Part shown: piece by piece, positions 27,496-40,351 of the stretch | How positions within the stretch are numbered: position 1 is the first letter of the stretch | How the letters are laid out: every line of letters starts with the position of its first letter | DNA from: Neolentinus lepideus HHB14362 ss-1 | Taxonomy: Eukaryota > Basidiomycota > Agaricomycetes > Gloeophyllales > Gloeophyllaceae | NCBI GenBank assembly: GCA_001632425.1 | Contig: KV425556.1 | Coordinates: forward strand, 34,648 to 98,647 | Direction of reading: 5' to 3' | Length of the DNA: 64,000 bases | The notes under the pieces: generated by a model | The model's database searches: none | What the model was told of the DNA's origin: nothing | Seen by the model: the letters and a program-made list of their open reading frames with translations, nothing else | Translations under genes and position numbers: made by a program

Positions 27496-29460
27496 ATGGC
27501 TGCGACTCTTGACAACACGTGCGTTCTAGGTCCATCGATTCTGCTGTGCTGAGCCTGACCATCGCTTCAGTCTAGGTGTGCTGTACTCGTCCACCCTGAT
27601 CTCCGCAACGTAAGTCGACTACCGTCCTGTCTCGGATTACTTGAACGCCATGCTAATTGGTGACGATCTTAGCTTGTATGGCGGTGGGTCAAAACTCGTC
27701 GCAGATGCTTGATTCATGAATTTTGATGTACGGTGTTCCAGTCGGATGCACCCAAGCATGGTTCTACTTTCAGAAGTATAGGCGAAAGGATCCCTGGTGG
27801 GTCCAGACTCTGGTATTCTGAAATTATTCTACCGATGCATATGGTTTGACACTCTTGAAAGGTCGGAGTACTGTGGGTGCTTGATACCTGTCAACAGGCG
27901 ATCTTGAGCGGTATGTTTAAGTTAACTGTGAGAGTATTGCTTGCATGCTGATGCACATCCTTCGTAGCTTGTGGTAAGCTATAGCGCTTGTGAACTGATA
28001 AGAAAGTGTGGACTAATCTGACTGACGTTTGGTAAGTGTACAAGTACCTGGTAACGTTCCATGACACAGCAGCGATCAGAGCTGTCCTAATAAAGTGAGC
28101 ATACCTCGTCTCCGTGATCTACCTCTCATATCTTGATCGCAGTACCCTGATTGTTGAGATATTCTTCTCGAACTTCATTGCTGTCCTTGTCCAGCAGTAT
28201 GTCTTAATCGATGCGTTTCGGTGCTCTAGCACTCATTGAATTCCCCAGATTCTACTGCTGGAGAGTTTATAAGCGTAAGCCACGTCTCAGTACTCTTCTA
28301 CTGTTGTCCTCACAATGCTGTAGTCAGCAAGAGTTGGGCTATAGCCGGGTTCCTGGTATGTCTATATCAGAAGTCTATCAAACATACCTCGACCCGAATT
28401 CATGCAGGCGGCTGTGTCATGGACCAGTTTCGTGGCTTTGATCGGTAGGTCTTTATCGTACGAGTCACTGTCTTAGCGCTGACTTCTGCCAGTTTACTGC
28501 GCACGCTCGTGAGTCGCAACCTAAAAATATCACTCTTCACAGTCTTACCCACGTTCTAGCCTTCAATTTTCTACTTTTGTCGAGCTGGAAAAGATATCGG
28601 TGCGTACGAATTCGTTATGCTATAGAGACCTAAAGGTCTGACATCCCACTGTGCAAGACGTTGTCCAAGACGTGCAACATTCTAGCTGCTGTGACTGACT
28701 TCCTCATCTCTATCGGCATGATTCTTGTTCTCAACATGTCGGTATGTACGGACAATCTCTTTGAGACTGTAACCCTCATGTTCGTCCAGAAAACCGGTTT
28801 CAGAAGATCGACGGATATGATTAATCGTCTGGTAAGCCCTGTGACGCTGCAATGACAGCACCGCTGGCTCTGACCAGTACCTATTTCCCAGATGATATTT
28901 TCATTCAGCACCGGATTACCTACATCATTTTGTGCCATAATGGCTTGTGTTTTCGTGGGTAAAATTATGCTGTTCTGCATGCCTAAACTCATGTCTTGCG
29001 TGCAACAGATAAGCGTTCTACCTAATACCGTGAGTGCCGCACCATTCAGAATCATATGGCGGCTGATACTTACATATAACCCTCAGTTCTGGTATATGTT
29101 CTTCTTCCTGCAAAGTGCGTGTTCCATACTCCATTTTCGGTCGCTCCTTACGGTGAATTCACAATAGTGGGCCGTCTCTACACAAACAGCTTCATGGTCA
29201 CTCTCAACTCACGGCAGTACATCCGTTCGATGTCTAATTCAGAGGACGCTCAGGAGAGTTACTCGCTCCCTGATCGCTCACCAGCCATCAATTCAATTCC
29301 TAGCGTGTGTCTCTTCCACCTGTACGTGCTAGGTAGTCATGACTTACTGTCTACGCAGCATCTTGCCATAAGGATCGACAGAATGATGGAGAACGACCAG
29401 GATGCACAATCACAATACCACGGTCACGGTAAAGGAGTCGAAACTGATGCTCAAGTCTAG
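27496..29460 (+). CDS. DUF6534-type multi-pass membrane protein of mushrooms, with tiny exons
   Basis: No enzymatic role is known for this family. It starts MAATLDNT and, after splicing, continues LGVLYSSTLISATLYGVGC, then VLWVLDTCQQAIL, SKTCNILAAVTDFLISIGM, TGFRRSTDMINRL and GRLYTNSFMVTLNSRQYIR. These are hallmarks of a family expanded in Agaricomycetes with about seven hydrophobic segments. Exons fixed from phases: 27496..27518, 27571..27609, 27673..27683 (11 nt), 27742..27812, 27862..27910, 27968..27973 (6 nt), 28037..28094, 28143..28196, 28249..28274, 28324..28355, 28408..28444, 28493..28508, 28560..28599, then further exons to the stop at 29460. A naive reading shows stop codons that all fall in introns. 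The C-terminus is hydrophilic and His/Gln-rich. The family name is from memory. Confidence 0.78.
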
Positions 29461-29808
29461 CAGCGCTTTTGAGAACGCCGGTTCCGAAAGATGGCGTGAC
29501 CCTTGCTGCTGCCACTATCTCGTGCTATTGCGCACCAGGGCGGCGGTACCCCGCAGCTCGCACACATATGTCGAAATTCACTCGGTGGTAGATATCATGT
29601 CCTTTCACCAATCTACTGGATTGGTGAACCTTGTATGTAGTGAATTCCCCGATTTAGCACGGTACATTTCTGATTTGGTTAAGCGCTCGCGCTCACAAGG
29701 CAAATAGTCGACTGGAGTCAGAAGGCGCCCATTAGGCGCTGACGTTGGCGCCACGAAGTGCGCGCTAGTGCTGTGCTCCAAAATCCTCGTTCCCGAGCTC
29801 ACTACAAC
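29461..29808. other. Intergenic spacer
   Basis: About 350 nt, tandem arrangement. It presumably holds the promoter of the CCCH gene. No other feature seen. Confidence 0.4.
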
Positions 29809-31607
29809 ATGTCAGCGACCAAAAAACCTCTTGACGAAGAGTACGCCCGTCGAACAATTTGCAGGGACCACGCGAACGGGCAATGCTCTCGAAAGTATGG
29901 ATGCAAATTCAATCACGACCTTGTGGAGACGAGCCGACTGGAAGGCTTGTTGGGCGACCCCGAAGTGTTACGAAAGCCTCAGGAATATCTGACATTAGAG
30001 TATGTCGGTAGTTTTGAGGCTTTCGGACACCACGAGTGTTGGGGTGAGGGTTGGCGAATTACACTAAAGGCTCGAGAGCGCCATGGGTATGTTCAAACGA
30101 TGAGCCCAGCTCTCGTCGTGAAGGAGGAGAACATCAATAAGGCGATAACCAAATTAGAGGACGAGCTGCGTTGGCAAGGCTTCTCGACAGGCGGAACGGA
30201 GAACAAGGTGAGTCCATCAAGTCACAACTTATGGGCATCGAGGCGCTCAACGGTGTTAATGCTCCTGGACAAATTAGAAGTATCACGGATGCAAAAACAC
30301 AGTCTGCGTAGAATTCCAAGGCAGCGGCACTTGCATTAAGGGCGAAGCATGCAAGAATAGCCACACCTTGATCGACATGAGACCCATCAAAGCTACAGTA
30401 GGGTCGCCAGGATGGTACGCGCCGGAGGAAACATTCTTCATCCTGCAATTCCTTGTCGAAGAGGGTAGTCCGGGACCATGGAAGATATCTCTGCAAGCCA
30501 TGCAAGGCTCTCCCGGGGGAAGCCTCTATAGACTTCCGGTTCCACTAACGAAGGCCGGGGAAGACTTATTCACGATTCTCAGACATGTGCCGACAATGGG
30601 AAAGGTATAGTTAACCACGGCCAATCTTGTCCACGTCTCTGATACATGGGTACCTTCATTGGCAGATGGCAGAGGCACGACCTCTCAAGCCGGTTGTTCA
30701 GGCAGCGACGAGTATTCCCAATCATACGCAGCAACCAAGAAGATTCCTTGGAGCACAACAGGGACTGGCAAATTCTACAGGCACAGTTGGGTCGAGTATC
30801 GCGGCGCCGCCCATACAGCAAGCAGCAAACAAGACACATTTACCACATCATCAGAACGCCTCACCGCCAGCGACCAAGACGACGCGATTGCCAGTCCTGG
30901 TCCCAGCGCCGCCAGCGCAAAGCCCGTCGCATACGATTGCAGCAGCACCGGTCAAATCCAGTCCTCACCCAACAGCAGTGGGCCCGACGCGGATTACCGT
31001 GACGAATTCCCAACTCGCACCTCCCCAGAGATCTTCTTACAGTACAATGCACCATGGCCAGCCTGTCCAGCAGGAGCAATGGGGCTATGCGAGACCCGAT
31101 CACCTAGCCCCCGCGATCCGACCGGTCACTGCCGCGCCTGCGACTGCAAGATCTTCGCCTACCGTATACCCCACATACGATATCACTACAAACCGAGCAG
31201 CCAATCAGCCTTCAAAGTCGCAATACCATACGCCTCGCACCGCAACGTATGGCACAACACCCCAGCGGCTAGCTAACCCTTCGGTCAATCAGCCGTCTGA
31301 TTCAACATGGCAATATCATACAACTCCGACCACCAACTTCCCGGTACACGGCGCCTCTCCCGCCAACCAGTCATCTCGTTCAGCACAGTATCACGCAACA
31401 AGACCAGCTACCAGTAGCAGTGGATACTACCAGTCGAGGTCGACCAATCATACAAACCAAACACCAGCCGCTGCCAATGGAGATCATCCCGGACACTCCG
31501 CGCCGGATGGCGAAAATGACTCTTCAACGTACTCGACTATTGCTACGTTTACAGCGATATTCGGCGGCGCCGTACTCGTGCTGCATGCTTTCAGGACTTG
31601 GCTTTGA
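29809..31607 (+). CDS. CCCH zinc-finger protein with Pro/Ser/Thr-rich region and C-terminal hydrophobic segment
   Basis: The model is 29809..30207, 30278..30604, 30666..31607 (555 aa), all phase 0. Finger 1 (residues about 18-36) is CRDHANGQCSRKYGCKFNH, spacing C-x7-C-x5-C-x3-H. Finger 2, completed by the first splice, is CVEFQGSGTC...C...H with C-x8-C-x5-C-x3-H spacing. Both look able to bind zinc and probably RNA. The second half is a disordered Gln/Pro/Ser/Thr-rich region. The last residues read IATFTAIFGGAVLVLHAFRTWL, an about 20-residue hydrophobic segment at the extreme C-terminus, typical of tail-anchored membrane proteins. The combination suggests an RNA-binding protein held on a membrane. 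That is inference; no named orthologue is recognised. Confidence 0.8.
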
Positions 31608-31757
31608 CTTCATTCTCCTGCAAACTGCTGATATCTTGGACCTTGTTGCCGTCCCGGCTTTCGAAACACATAGCCACTGATTGTACCGTTATTATCCTGA
31701 GCCCCACGCGTTCATAAATATAGCATATAGATGTCGATGAACAGACGAACCGCCGCC

Positions 31758-33237
31758 TCAAAACCACATTGACACGGAGAAACTGACACTCTCGCTCCTC
31801 ATGGCGTGCCACCACCCAGGTGGGAAAAACAATAGGTCCCCCGGCTCCAGCGTGACCGACATAGCTTGCGGAACAACCTCCTCCCAGAACTTGGGAAACT
31901 CAGCCGTGCTTTCGCGTTGAGCAAAGACGTCGACGCGGGACGTGTTGCTCAGCGAGGGGTCAGTATGGTTAGCTGCGGGGTTGTGCTTCTCCGTCGCAAC
32001 AGAGGAAGCTGTGGGAGATGGGTAGGGATACATTGATGGCGTCGCGTCTGGAGATGCGAGCCAGACGGTTTTTCGACCGACGACTTGCGCTGTGGGTAAG
32101 TTATTCAACGAAATGGATTATAAGTGAGGTAGTTATGACGTACCATACATGTTATAGTAAGGGTCCTACGTTACTAAATCATATTCACCCTCCGCAAAAC
32201 AGGACAGAGACCTACCGTATGCGCTGGAGAAGTAGTGCCTGCGGGGCCCAGCCATGCGTTCAACACCAGTTGTTCCTCATTACCCGGCGGACGGTAATTC
32301 AGATAATGACCGGGTGCAGGCATAGCCGCATACACGTAGTCAGGAACGATGATGTCGTCTCGTAGAGAAGGGAACTGTGCCAGCAGATTGTGTTGAGCTA
32401 AGTACAGTACGGTTTGTGTAGTCCCATCCGGAGGAGAACACAGTTTATCTAAGAATTCGTTCCAGCTCATGATTGTCTGAGTCCAGTCACTGGCACGGTA
32501 GTCGCTTCCAACTTCAACAGGTACCACCCGACCGGGTCCAGCAACATGACAGAGATATGCCGGAGAACGCCATGGTCTATCGGTGGTCGCAGGCCAGTCA
32601 TTAATATACCCTTTCAGAACAAACGGCGCCTTCGAGTACTGGCGTTGGAAGGCGGCCATGGACGGAGGAGAGGATAGTACATGCACTGATTTAGACGACG
32701 AACGCACTGGAGTAACCGTAAAGGATGCGGAGGGAAAGGAGTCTGGCAAGCCATCGAAGGACGCTGGTAGGTGCTCCGACTGTATCTTGGCTATCACAGC
32801 ATGAATGATGTCCGCTCGGCCCTCCCCGGCAGCTCCAGCAATGACAATGGCTTTATCAAGCCTGGAAATAGCGGAGAGCGCTCGAGCATTGTCAATCGGA
32901 CAGTCAGTCTGCATGTCCGCTAGGGAACGATACAACGACGCTTCAGTATACAGTCGCCTCCAACAGAGTGGATTGGAATATCTGGGAGACGAAAACATTT
33001 CTTCATAGGACAGATCAATCAAAGCATCCAGTTCAGATTTGGCTCCTTCAGAAGTGCGCTCGTGAGCGCTGCGCCTGAGTCTCTCGAAGATGTGGGCTCC
33101 GCATGGCGACAAGACTAGAGTGAAAGATGGGAATCGACACAAGAACCTCAACAGCAGGACGCACTGCTAGTGTCTGGAATGTCGTCGTCGTCGAGGGCAG
33201 CGAGCAGATAGGTCGTCAACGTCGTTGCCCACGACAT
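31758..33237 (-). CDS. JmjC-domain hydroxylase/demethylase, KDM8 (JMJD5)-like
   Basis: A Fe(II)/2-oxoglutarate-dependent oxygenase. The N-terminal helical part reads FERLRRSAHERTSEGAKSEL, followed by FVLKGYINDWPA and the cupin core. The metal triad is HTD (formed by splicing into a 22-nt exon reading DPYYNMY, near 32150) plus the distal His in FFPPGWWHAM (near 31795). The 2OG-contacting Lys is likely in GRKTVWL. It ends SVSMWF with stop at 31758-31760. The 5' end is problematic. The best ATG (33237, MSWATTLTTYLLAALDDDD) is in a different frame from the body, which reads back to about 33151 without an ATG, so a small intron, frameshift or sequence error lies near 33150-33190. Coordinates at that end are provisional. 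It is divergent from MOT1. Confidence 0.8.
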
Positions 33238-33541
33238 CAAGCAAGATGACGGGAGGAAGCAGGATGGGATAAATTTGCGCGCGTCTGCGCAGATGATGTG
33301 ACGGAAGAACTGATCACTGACCATGACGTGTGTCCATAAAAGGCAGGTGTGAGAAGCCCATCAGCGCTAAATCAGGCAATGAAGCAGTCACGCGTGATGC
33401 CGTGTGTTTTTGCGTCACGCGAGCGAAACTGATAAAAGGTGAGGGCCACAACGCGAGGGCGTGAGAAAACCCCGCACGATCATTTCCTCGCTTTTGGCTC
33501 GTCGGGTAGCGCTCGCCACGTGACCTATTTCCTTTTACGGT
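33238..33541. promoter_or_regulatory. Shared divergent promoter region of JmjC gene and MOT1
   Basis: About 300 nt between divergent start codons, containing gataaaagg (33431..33439) and GC-rich stretches. Two chromatin/transcription genes may share control elements here; this is inferred from position only. Confidence 0.4.
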
Positions 33542-36500
33542 ATGACCTCGAGGTGAGTGGCTGCAGACCGCACTCGACTAATTCTCATCAAGTAAATGTA
33601 GGTTGGACCGGCTCCTCCTTCTACTTGATACGGGCTCGTCTGCCTCTGTGAGGTCGACCGCCGCTAAGCAGCTCGCTCAATTAGCCGCAAAGTCTGTAAT
33701 TACCGATGTTGCCATCGAGGAAGATGTCAAGACTGCTCGGGCCAGCGTGGCCAGAGTAGATCCAACGGGGTGGTCTGAGTTGATGGCTGTAGTAGCTCGA
33801 GTACGCCGTGTCTCTTGTAATCTACCTTTTTGCGTCAGATTTATTTATCGTGTCTATTGCAGATTTTACCCTACTTGCATTCAAAATCGCATGACACTAG
33901 AACGGCTGCTTCGGTCGCTCTATCACATATATTCGGACTGGTTCCCCTCTGGAAGCCATTGCAGCCTGACGGTGACACTGACACTAGCTCGCCTCAGTCT
34001 GCAGATGTCTCCTCGCCTGAATTTCCCATCTTCTCTGTACAAGAGTTGATGCAGAGGGGAACACTTCTTTTATCCTCCTCTGGAAAAGAGTTCACCAAGC
34101 CAAGCGGTATCCTCGCTAATTCTGCAGAGGTGAAGAAGGCTCGTAAGGAGGCCATGAGTCGGCTGGGGCTCGATTTCCTGGAAAGCGTCGGCGGCGGAGA
34201 AGACATGGATCTCGACAAGGAACTCGCCGCTGACGAGATGGAGGCGGAATGCGAGAATAATGACAACACAAAAGCTGAGGAGGAGGAGACCAAGCCGGTG
34301 TCCAGTCCAACTGCCGTCGATGACCCAGAAGTCGATATGAAGGAAGATTCGACGCCGCCGTCCCGACCTGGATCCACCACACCAGGTCCTCCGCAAGCTT
34401 CCATGTCTGTCGCCCCTACTTCAGAAGATGATCTGTCCCGGCTGTCGGCGAGAGAGCGGAACAGGTTGAAGAGGAAGAGGAAACCTGGAAACGCGGCGTT
34501 CGTTGCGGCACCTCCGCCGGCCCAGGGCTCTGGCTCGAAGTACAATGCGACGCCCGCCGGTGGCCAATCAAATAAGTATGTCACAGCTGGCGACAGGAGT
34601 CTCATACGCGAACTAACTCTTGACCTTCCATCTGCTGAACAGGGTTCGCCTCGTCTCGGCTGATGAGCAGACTGCTCAGCCCAAATCCCGTGTTAAGAGC
34701 CCTCGCTCGCCAGTAGACGAAGCCCCTGAGAAGGTGGTCATCGATCCCACCAAGGGCGGTGCTGTTGCACCGAAGGTTGCTCAGCAGTCCAATGCCCTCG
34801 AAGTGTTACCGGGAATGTGGATCTGGGACGGTGTCGTTAAAGTTCTTGAAGTGGATCTATTCAGCGCGCAGTGGGAGGTTCGGCATGGAGCTGCTCTTGC
34901 CCTGCGTGAGTTGTTGAAGATTCAGGGCAAGTATGGCGGGATGACAGGTACGTTAGTGACGACGGACAGCGCTCGTGGACGTATCATTGACCATCATGAT
35001 TGAAGACGGTCTATCGTCTCTCGAGAACGACTTCGCCCACGAAAGGTGGTGTAACGATCTAGCTGCAAAACTTTTGTATATATTCGTTCTTGACCGCTTT
35101 GGAGACTTCGTTTCGGACCAAGTGCGTTTCTCTGGCACTCCCGCATCTCCGTTCACTCACTTGTGATCAGGTGGTCGCCCCCGTCCGCGAAACAGTCTCG
35201 CAGACACTCGCCTCGCTCCTGCTCCACATGCCGCGGCGCTCCGTCCTCCACGTGCACTCAATCCTCTTGCAAATGATCCGGCAAGACTTCTCCTCGTCTT
35301 CCAGTAATCAACATGATAAAGGTAAGAAAGATGACGCTAGTACGCTGGTGTGGGAGGTGCGCCATGCGGGACTGCTCGGGATCAAGTATGAGGTTGCGGT
35401 AAGGAGTGACTTGGTGGAGATAGAGACGGTGACGACGGGGAAGGAAGAGGGTGTCAAGGAGGAGGAGGGAGTACCATCTTCAGAACTGATGGGGAAGGAG
35501 GTGTTGAAAGGTATTGTGGATGCAGCAGTCCTTGGGTCAGTCGTTGCTGTGTACCATCGACTCTCTCTATGCTAATTTCACTTCCAGTCTTGGAGACCGT
35601 GATGATGATGTTCGATCCGTTGCGGCGTCATGTCTATCACCAGTCGCGTCGCATCTGGTGCAACGCTTGCCTGAAGCGCTCAGCCAAGTCCTCTCGGTAT
35701 TGTGGTTATGCTTGAGCGACATGAAAGATGATTTGAGTTCAAGTGTAGGCGCTGTTATGGATTTATTGGGCGAGTACTGCCTTCTCATCACGTAACATCC
35801 TATCTAATACGTTTCCAGGCAAGTTGGTCGCCTATGATGAAGTCATTAGTATCCTTGCAAACGAGGAGTTATCGTATGTCATCTTCGTATTTCATATCCT
35901 CGCTGAGTTTATAACTCGTCTCTCTTAGCTATTCTCTCACAGTGCTGGCCCCGACGCTCTTCCCATTCTTCCGGCACACCATCTCCAACGTCCGGCTGGC
36001 AGTAGTCCAGACTCTCGACTCGTTCATGAACGTTCCATCTCTCCCGAAAGATTGGGTTTCTGGTTCCTTCCTCTGCCTCCTCTTCCAGAACCTCGTCGTC
36101 GAAGAGCGACAAGACGTTCGTAGCACTACTTTGGCTGCCTGGCGTACGGCCATCTCCATCCTTACTGAAGCACCTGGTCGGATCCAAAACGCTGTACACA
36201 CTCAACTGTTACTAGATTGGCATGGCTATCTCATGACGCCCATCGGTACGCCTATTGATGCTTCGCGTTTCTATCATGCATCTCCGATCGGAGATGACCC
36301 CGGCGTGGAGCGGCATAATGTCGACAAGAGCATGTTGGCTCAGGACATGTCTTTGGTAACGTTCGACACAGTGGTGAAGGCGAGAGTAGCAGGGGCTCAG
36401 GCCTTGGCTTACCTGATGGTCTCCTGGAAGAACTCCGTATGTCATCACTTCCCTAAAGTACTAAATCCATCTCACCCAATGCGCATTCATAGGTGAATGA

Positions 36501-39500
36501 AATGGAGGAAGTATTCCGACCGTTCATCTGCCACTACATCGACTCCTCTAGCACGTATCAGAAATTTTTCTCGGCTGTTATCGCGGAAGAGTGGGCCCGC
36601 GAACACGACAAGATGTCTGCTGCCTCGTCTAGTCTGCTTATCGAGAAGTCCGCACTAGCCAGGGACCTCAGCAGCAAGATGCTCTCTTGGCTGCAGAGTG
36701 AACCCCCAGCTGCGTATCACGAAATGATCTTGACTCTTGCGCGTATCCACGGCGAATGCTTCCATCTTCTCCAGTCTTTCGTGCATGACTACAAGGTTTC
36801 TCCTAACGCTATCCCGAATCTGGGTGTAGACGTGGACGTGACGGGGGAGAAAGAAGGGTACTTCAGCATCCATACGGCCCGCGAAGCCGTTGGCCCGATC
36901 TTCACCAAGCTGAAGGACGGCCTTGGCCGGGCGAAGAGAAAGGATATGTCCATCATTAACGAGAAGCGGAACAAAGTTCTGTCCAGTATCGAGAGATATA
37001 CGGAGATGAAGGCTCTTTATGATAATCGGGTCTCAGCCGCTTTTGCTGCGGCATTTGTCGCGTTCAAGAGCACACCCGACAAAGTCAGTCCCGTAGTCAA
37101 GGGGATCATGAACGGGATCAAGGCACGTATATTTTATGGTGACTAAATGGATGACCACACTGACCGTTTCTCAGAATGAGGAGAATGAGGATCTTCAACG
37201 GCGCTGCGCTGTTGCCGTAGCTTCGTTTATCGAGTTTTGTGCTCATCACAACCTTACACAGCCGCCCGACAAGATCGTCAAGAACCTTTGCACATTCCTG
37301 TGTCAGGATACTGAGCACACTCCGACCTTTGCATACCATCGCAAGATCATTCAGGGTATCCTCTCTTTCCAGGGCGCTTCTCGAGGCGCTTCTGCGAACA
37401 GTAAAGACAATACACGGAAAGAAGATACTGTAAGCTCAGACGAAGCTTCGAAGTCTCGACTATCCAGGCGCGGCGCATCACTAGCTTTTTCAGAGCTGTC
37501 GAACAGCTTTGGTTCACGATTACTCGAGGTCATTCCTGGCATGTGGCATTGCATGGCAGGTGGCTTACTTAGCGCTTGTTCCTCAGGTAAGCGTATACAT
37601 GTTCGTCCGTCGGTTCGCTCTTATGTAGTAATATCCTTAGATTCTAGTGCTCAAGTCGACAGGGCAATAGAGAAACAATACGGGCAAGACGTAATTGATT
37701 CTCTCAGTGTCATCGAGACTGTAGCACCTCCTTTGCACGAGGAATTATGGTCGAGGATAATTGACATCTTCCCGATGATAATTATGGCACTTCGGAGTCA
37801 GTTCGCGATCATTCGTCAATCCGCCGCTCGTTGCTTCGCCACCATCTGTGACGTTATGCCTATGCAGGGCATGAAATACGTGATAGAGAATGTGATACCT
37901 CTTCTCGGCGACGATCTCGTTTCTTCCAACCGCCAGGGTGCAACGGAACTTATGTATCGTGTGTTCTCTGTCATCACGTTTCTAAATTTATAGCTCATAT
38001 TTGACATAGATATCGTTCAAAAGCTGGATATCAAAGCTTTGCCATACGTACTGTTCATGATTGTGCCGGTGTTAGGTCGAATGAGCGATTCGGACGATGA
38101 TGTGAGAGCTACTGCGACTAATACTTTTGCATCACTCGTCAAGATGGTCCCTTTGGAGGTATGTCGGCGTGACTTCTACAGGTCCATTTGCATTGAAGCG
38201 TGTTCATGGCTTCTCAGGCTGGCCTTCCGGATCCTCCAGGTTTCTCTGAAGACCTGCTCAAGCGACGTGAACAGGAGAGACAGTTTCTTACTCAACTGCT
38301 CGACGGTAACAAAGTCGAGCAGTATGTCCTCCCTATTCCTATCAAGGCGGAGCTGCGCAAGTACCAGCAAGAAGGTGTCAATTGGCTGGCATTTTTGGCG
38401 AAATACCAGCTGCATGGTATCCTCTGTGATGGTATGTCTTCGACGTCACATCTGCCGACGTATAGTTGAATCGTTTTGTATAGATATGGGTCTAGGCAAG
38501 ACGCTGCAGTCCATCTGCATCCTGGCTGGCAAGCACTATGAGCGGGCACAGAGGCACAAGGAGACGCACTCGCAAGACTCGGTCCATCTGCCATCTCTCA
38601 TCATTTGTCCTCCGACTCTTACTGGCCACTGGTACTACGAAATTTTGAAGTATACGGACACTTTGCGCCCAATGATGTATACTGGCAACGCTCGAGAACG
38701 CAGCAAGTTACTGAAGAAGTTCTCTCAGTACGACGTAGTCGTCACTTCTTACGAAGTGATTCGTAACGACATTCAGAATCTGCAAGACTTTAATTGGCAC
38801 TACTGCGTCCTGGACGAGGGACACATCATTAAGAACGCGAAGACGAAGTTGACACAAGCTGTCAAGCGAATCAAAGCTCACCATCGCTTGATCTTGTCCG
38901 GAACACCGATTCAAAATAATGTCCTGGAATTATGGAGTCTGTTCGATTTCCTCATGCCGGGTTTCTTGGGATCGGAATCGTGGTTCAACGAACGATTCAG
39001 CAAACCCATCTTGTCCAACCGTGATGGAAAGGCGAAGACCGGGGAAGCAGGTAAGATGCTCTTCTTGGGAATACATGGCTTCGATGTGACAACTGGATAT
39101 CAGCTGCTCTGGCGCTCGAGGCACTCCACAAACAAGTTCTTCCGTTCCTGCTACGACGTCTGAAGGAAGACGTCTTGAGTGATCTGCCACCCAAGATTAT
39201 TCAAGACTACTACTGCGAGTTGTCGGACCTGCAGAAATGTCTATACGATGACTTCTCCAAGTCGCAGGCAGGCTTGAATGCTGAAGATACGGTAAAATCC
39301 TCTCAGCCAAGTAAAGGCACCGAGGTGCACGTTTTCCAGTCACTACAGTATCTGCGCAAGCTATGCAATCACCCGGCTCTTGTTCTCAAAGATGCCAATT
39401 CTATCAGAGAAGCTATGTCCAAAGCTTCTTTGAAGACCGAAGCAGGTATGCTGAGCGAAATCCACCATGCTCCGAAGCTGCTGGCTCTCAGGTAATATTT

Positions 39501-40351
39501 TGATCGAGCACACGTTGCTACCGACTGCTAACATACCCATGAACAGACAGTTGTTAAGCGATTGTGGTATTGGATGTGCCATCGGTTCTGCACTCGAGAA
39601 GAACGATGTCTCAGACACGGTCCCGTCATCTACTGGCGCATTCTCTCAGCACCGGGCTCTGATCTTCTGTCAGATGAAGCAGATGCTCGATATCATCGAG
39701 CGTGACCTTTTCAAGCAACACATGCCTTCCGTTACTTACATGCGTCTGGATGGGAACACCGATGCTAACAAGCGGCACGCGATTGTGCAGACATTCAATT
39801 CAGATCCTAGTATCGACTGCTTGCTGCTCACAACGCACGTCGGTGGTCTCGGGCTGACCCTCACTGGTGCCGATACTGTCATTTTCGTGGAGCATGATTG
39901 GAACCCAATGAAGGATTTGCAGGCCATGGACCGCGCCCATCGTATTGGCCAGAAGAAAGTCGTCAACGTATATCGTCTCATTACAAAAGGCACCTTGGAG
40001 GAAAAGATCATGGGGTACGTCCGCTGCCTTGGTCCACCTATACTTGTACTGACTTCACATGTCTTCAGCCTGCAACGATTCAAGCTGAACATTGCCAACT
40101 CAGTCGTAACGCAGCAAAACTCTGGTCTGGCATCCATGGACACAGACCTAGTCCTAGACCTCTTCAGACGCACATCAGAAGAGGAAGACGCCGTGGCCGC
40201 TATGAAGCGCAAGGACAAGGATGCATCATCTTCCGGCGCCAGCGCAGGACCGCACAAGAATGTCCTCCAGGGCCTGGAGGACTTGCCTCCCGAGGAGGAG
40301 TACGAAGGACTGAGCCTGAATAGCTTCATGAGTTCACTCGGGAAGGAATAG
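33542..40351 (+). CDS. MOT1: MOT1/BTAF1, Snf2-family ATPase that removes TBP from DNA
   Basis: It regulates TBP occupancy in the nucleus. Exon 1 is only 11 nt (33542..33552, Met-Thr-Ser plus two bases) and joins exon 2 at 33602 to give MTSRLDRLLLLLDTG, the conserved Mot1 N-terminus. Many HEAT-type helical repeats follow to about 38100, with an acidic/basic insert near 34200-34560. The Snf2 ATPase has Walker A DMGLGKTLQS (38490), motif II DEGH (38815, the Mot1 variant of DEAH), LSGTPIQNN (38897), THVGGLGLTLTGADTVIF (39835) and the arginine-finger motif AMDRAHRIGQ (39930). The C-terminal NSVVTQQNSGLASMDTD is the family signature. It ends SFMSSLGKE. About 15-20 short introns; complete and likely functional. 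Confidence 0.95.

Noticed and set aside
27717..27719. In-frame TGA suggesting that the DUF6534-type gene is a pseudogene
   Set aside because: With the 11-nt exon at 27673..27683 the TGA falls in an intron and the family sequence is restored with consistent phases.
30659..31276. 205-residue ORF overlapping the third exon of the CCCH gene
   Set aside because: It is the +1 shadow of the real frame, which is joined by phase-0 introns and ends in a sensible C-terminus.
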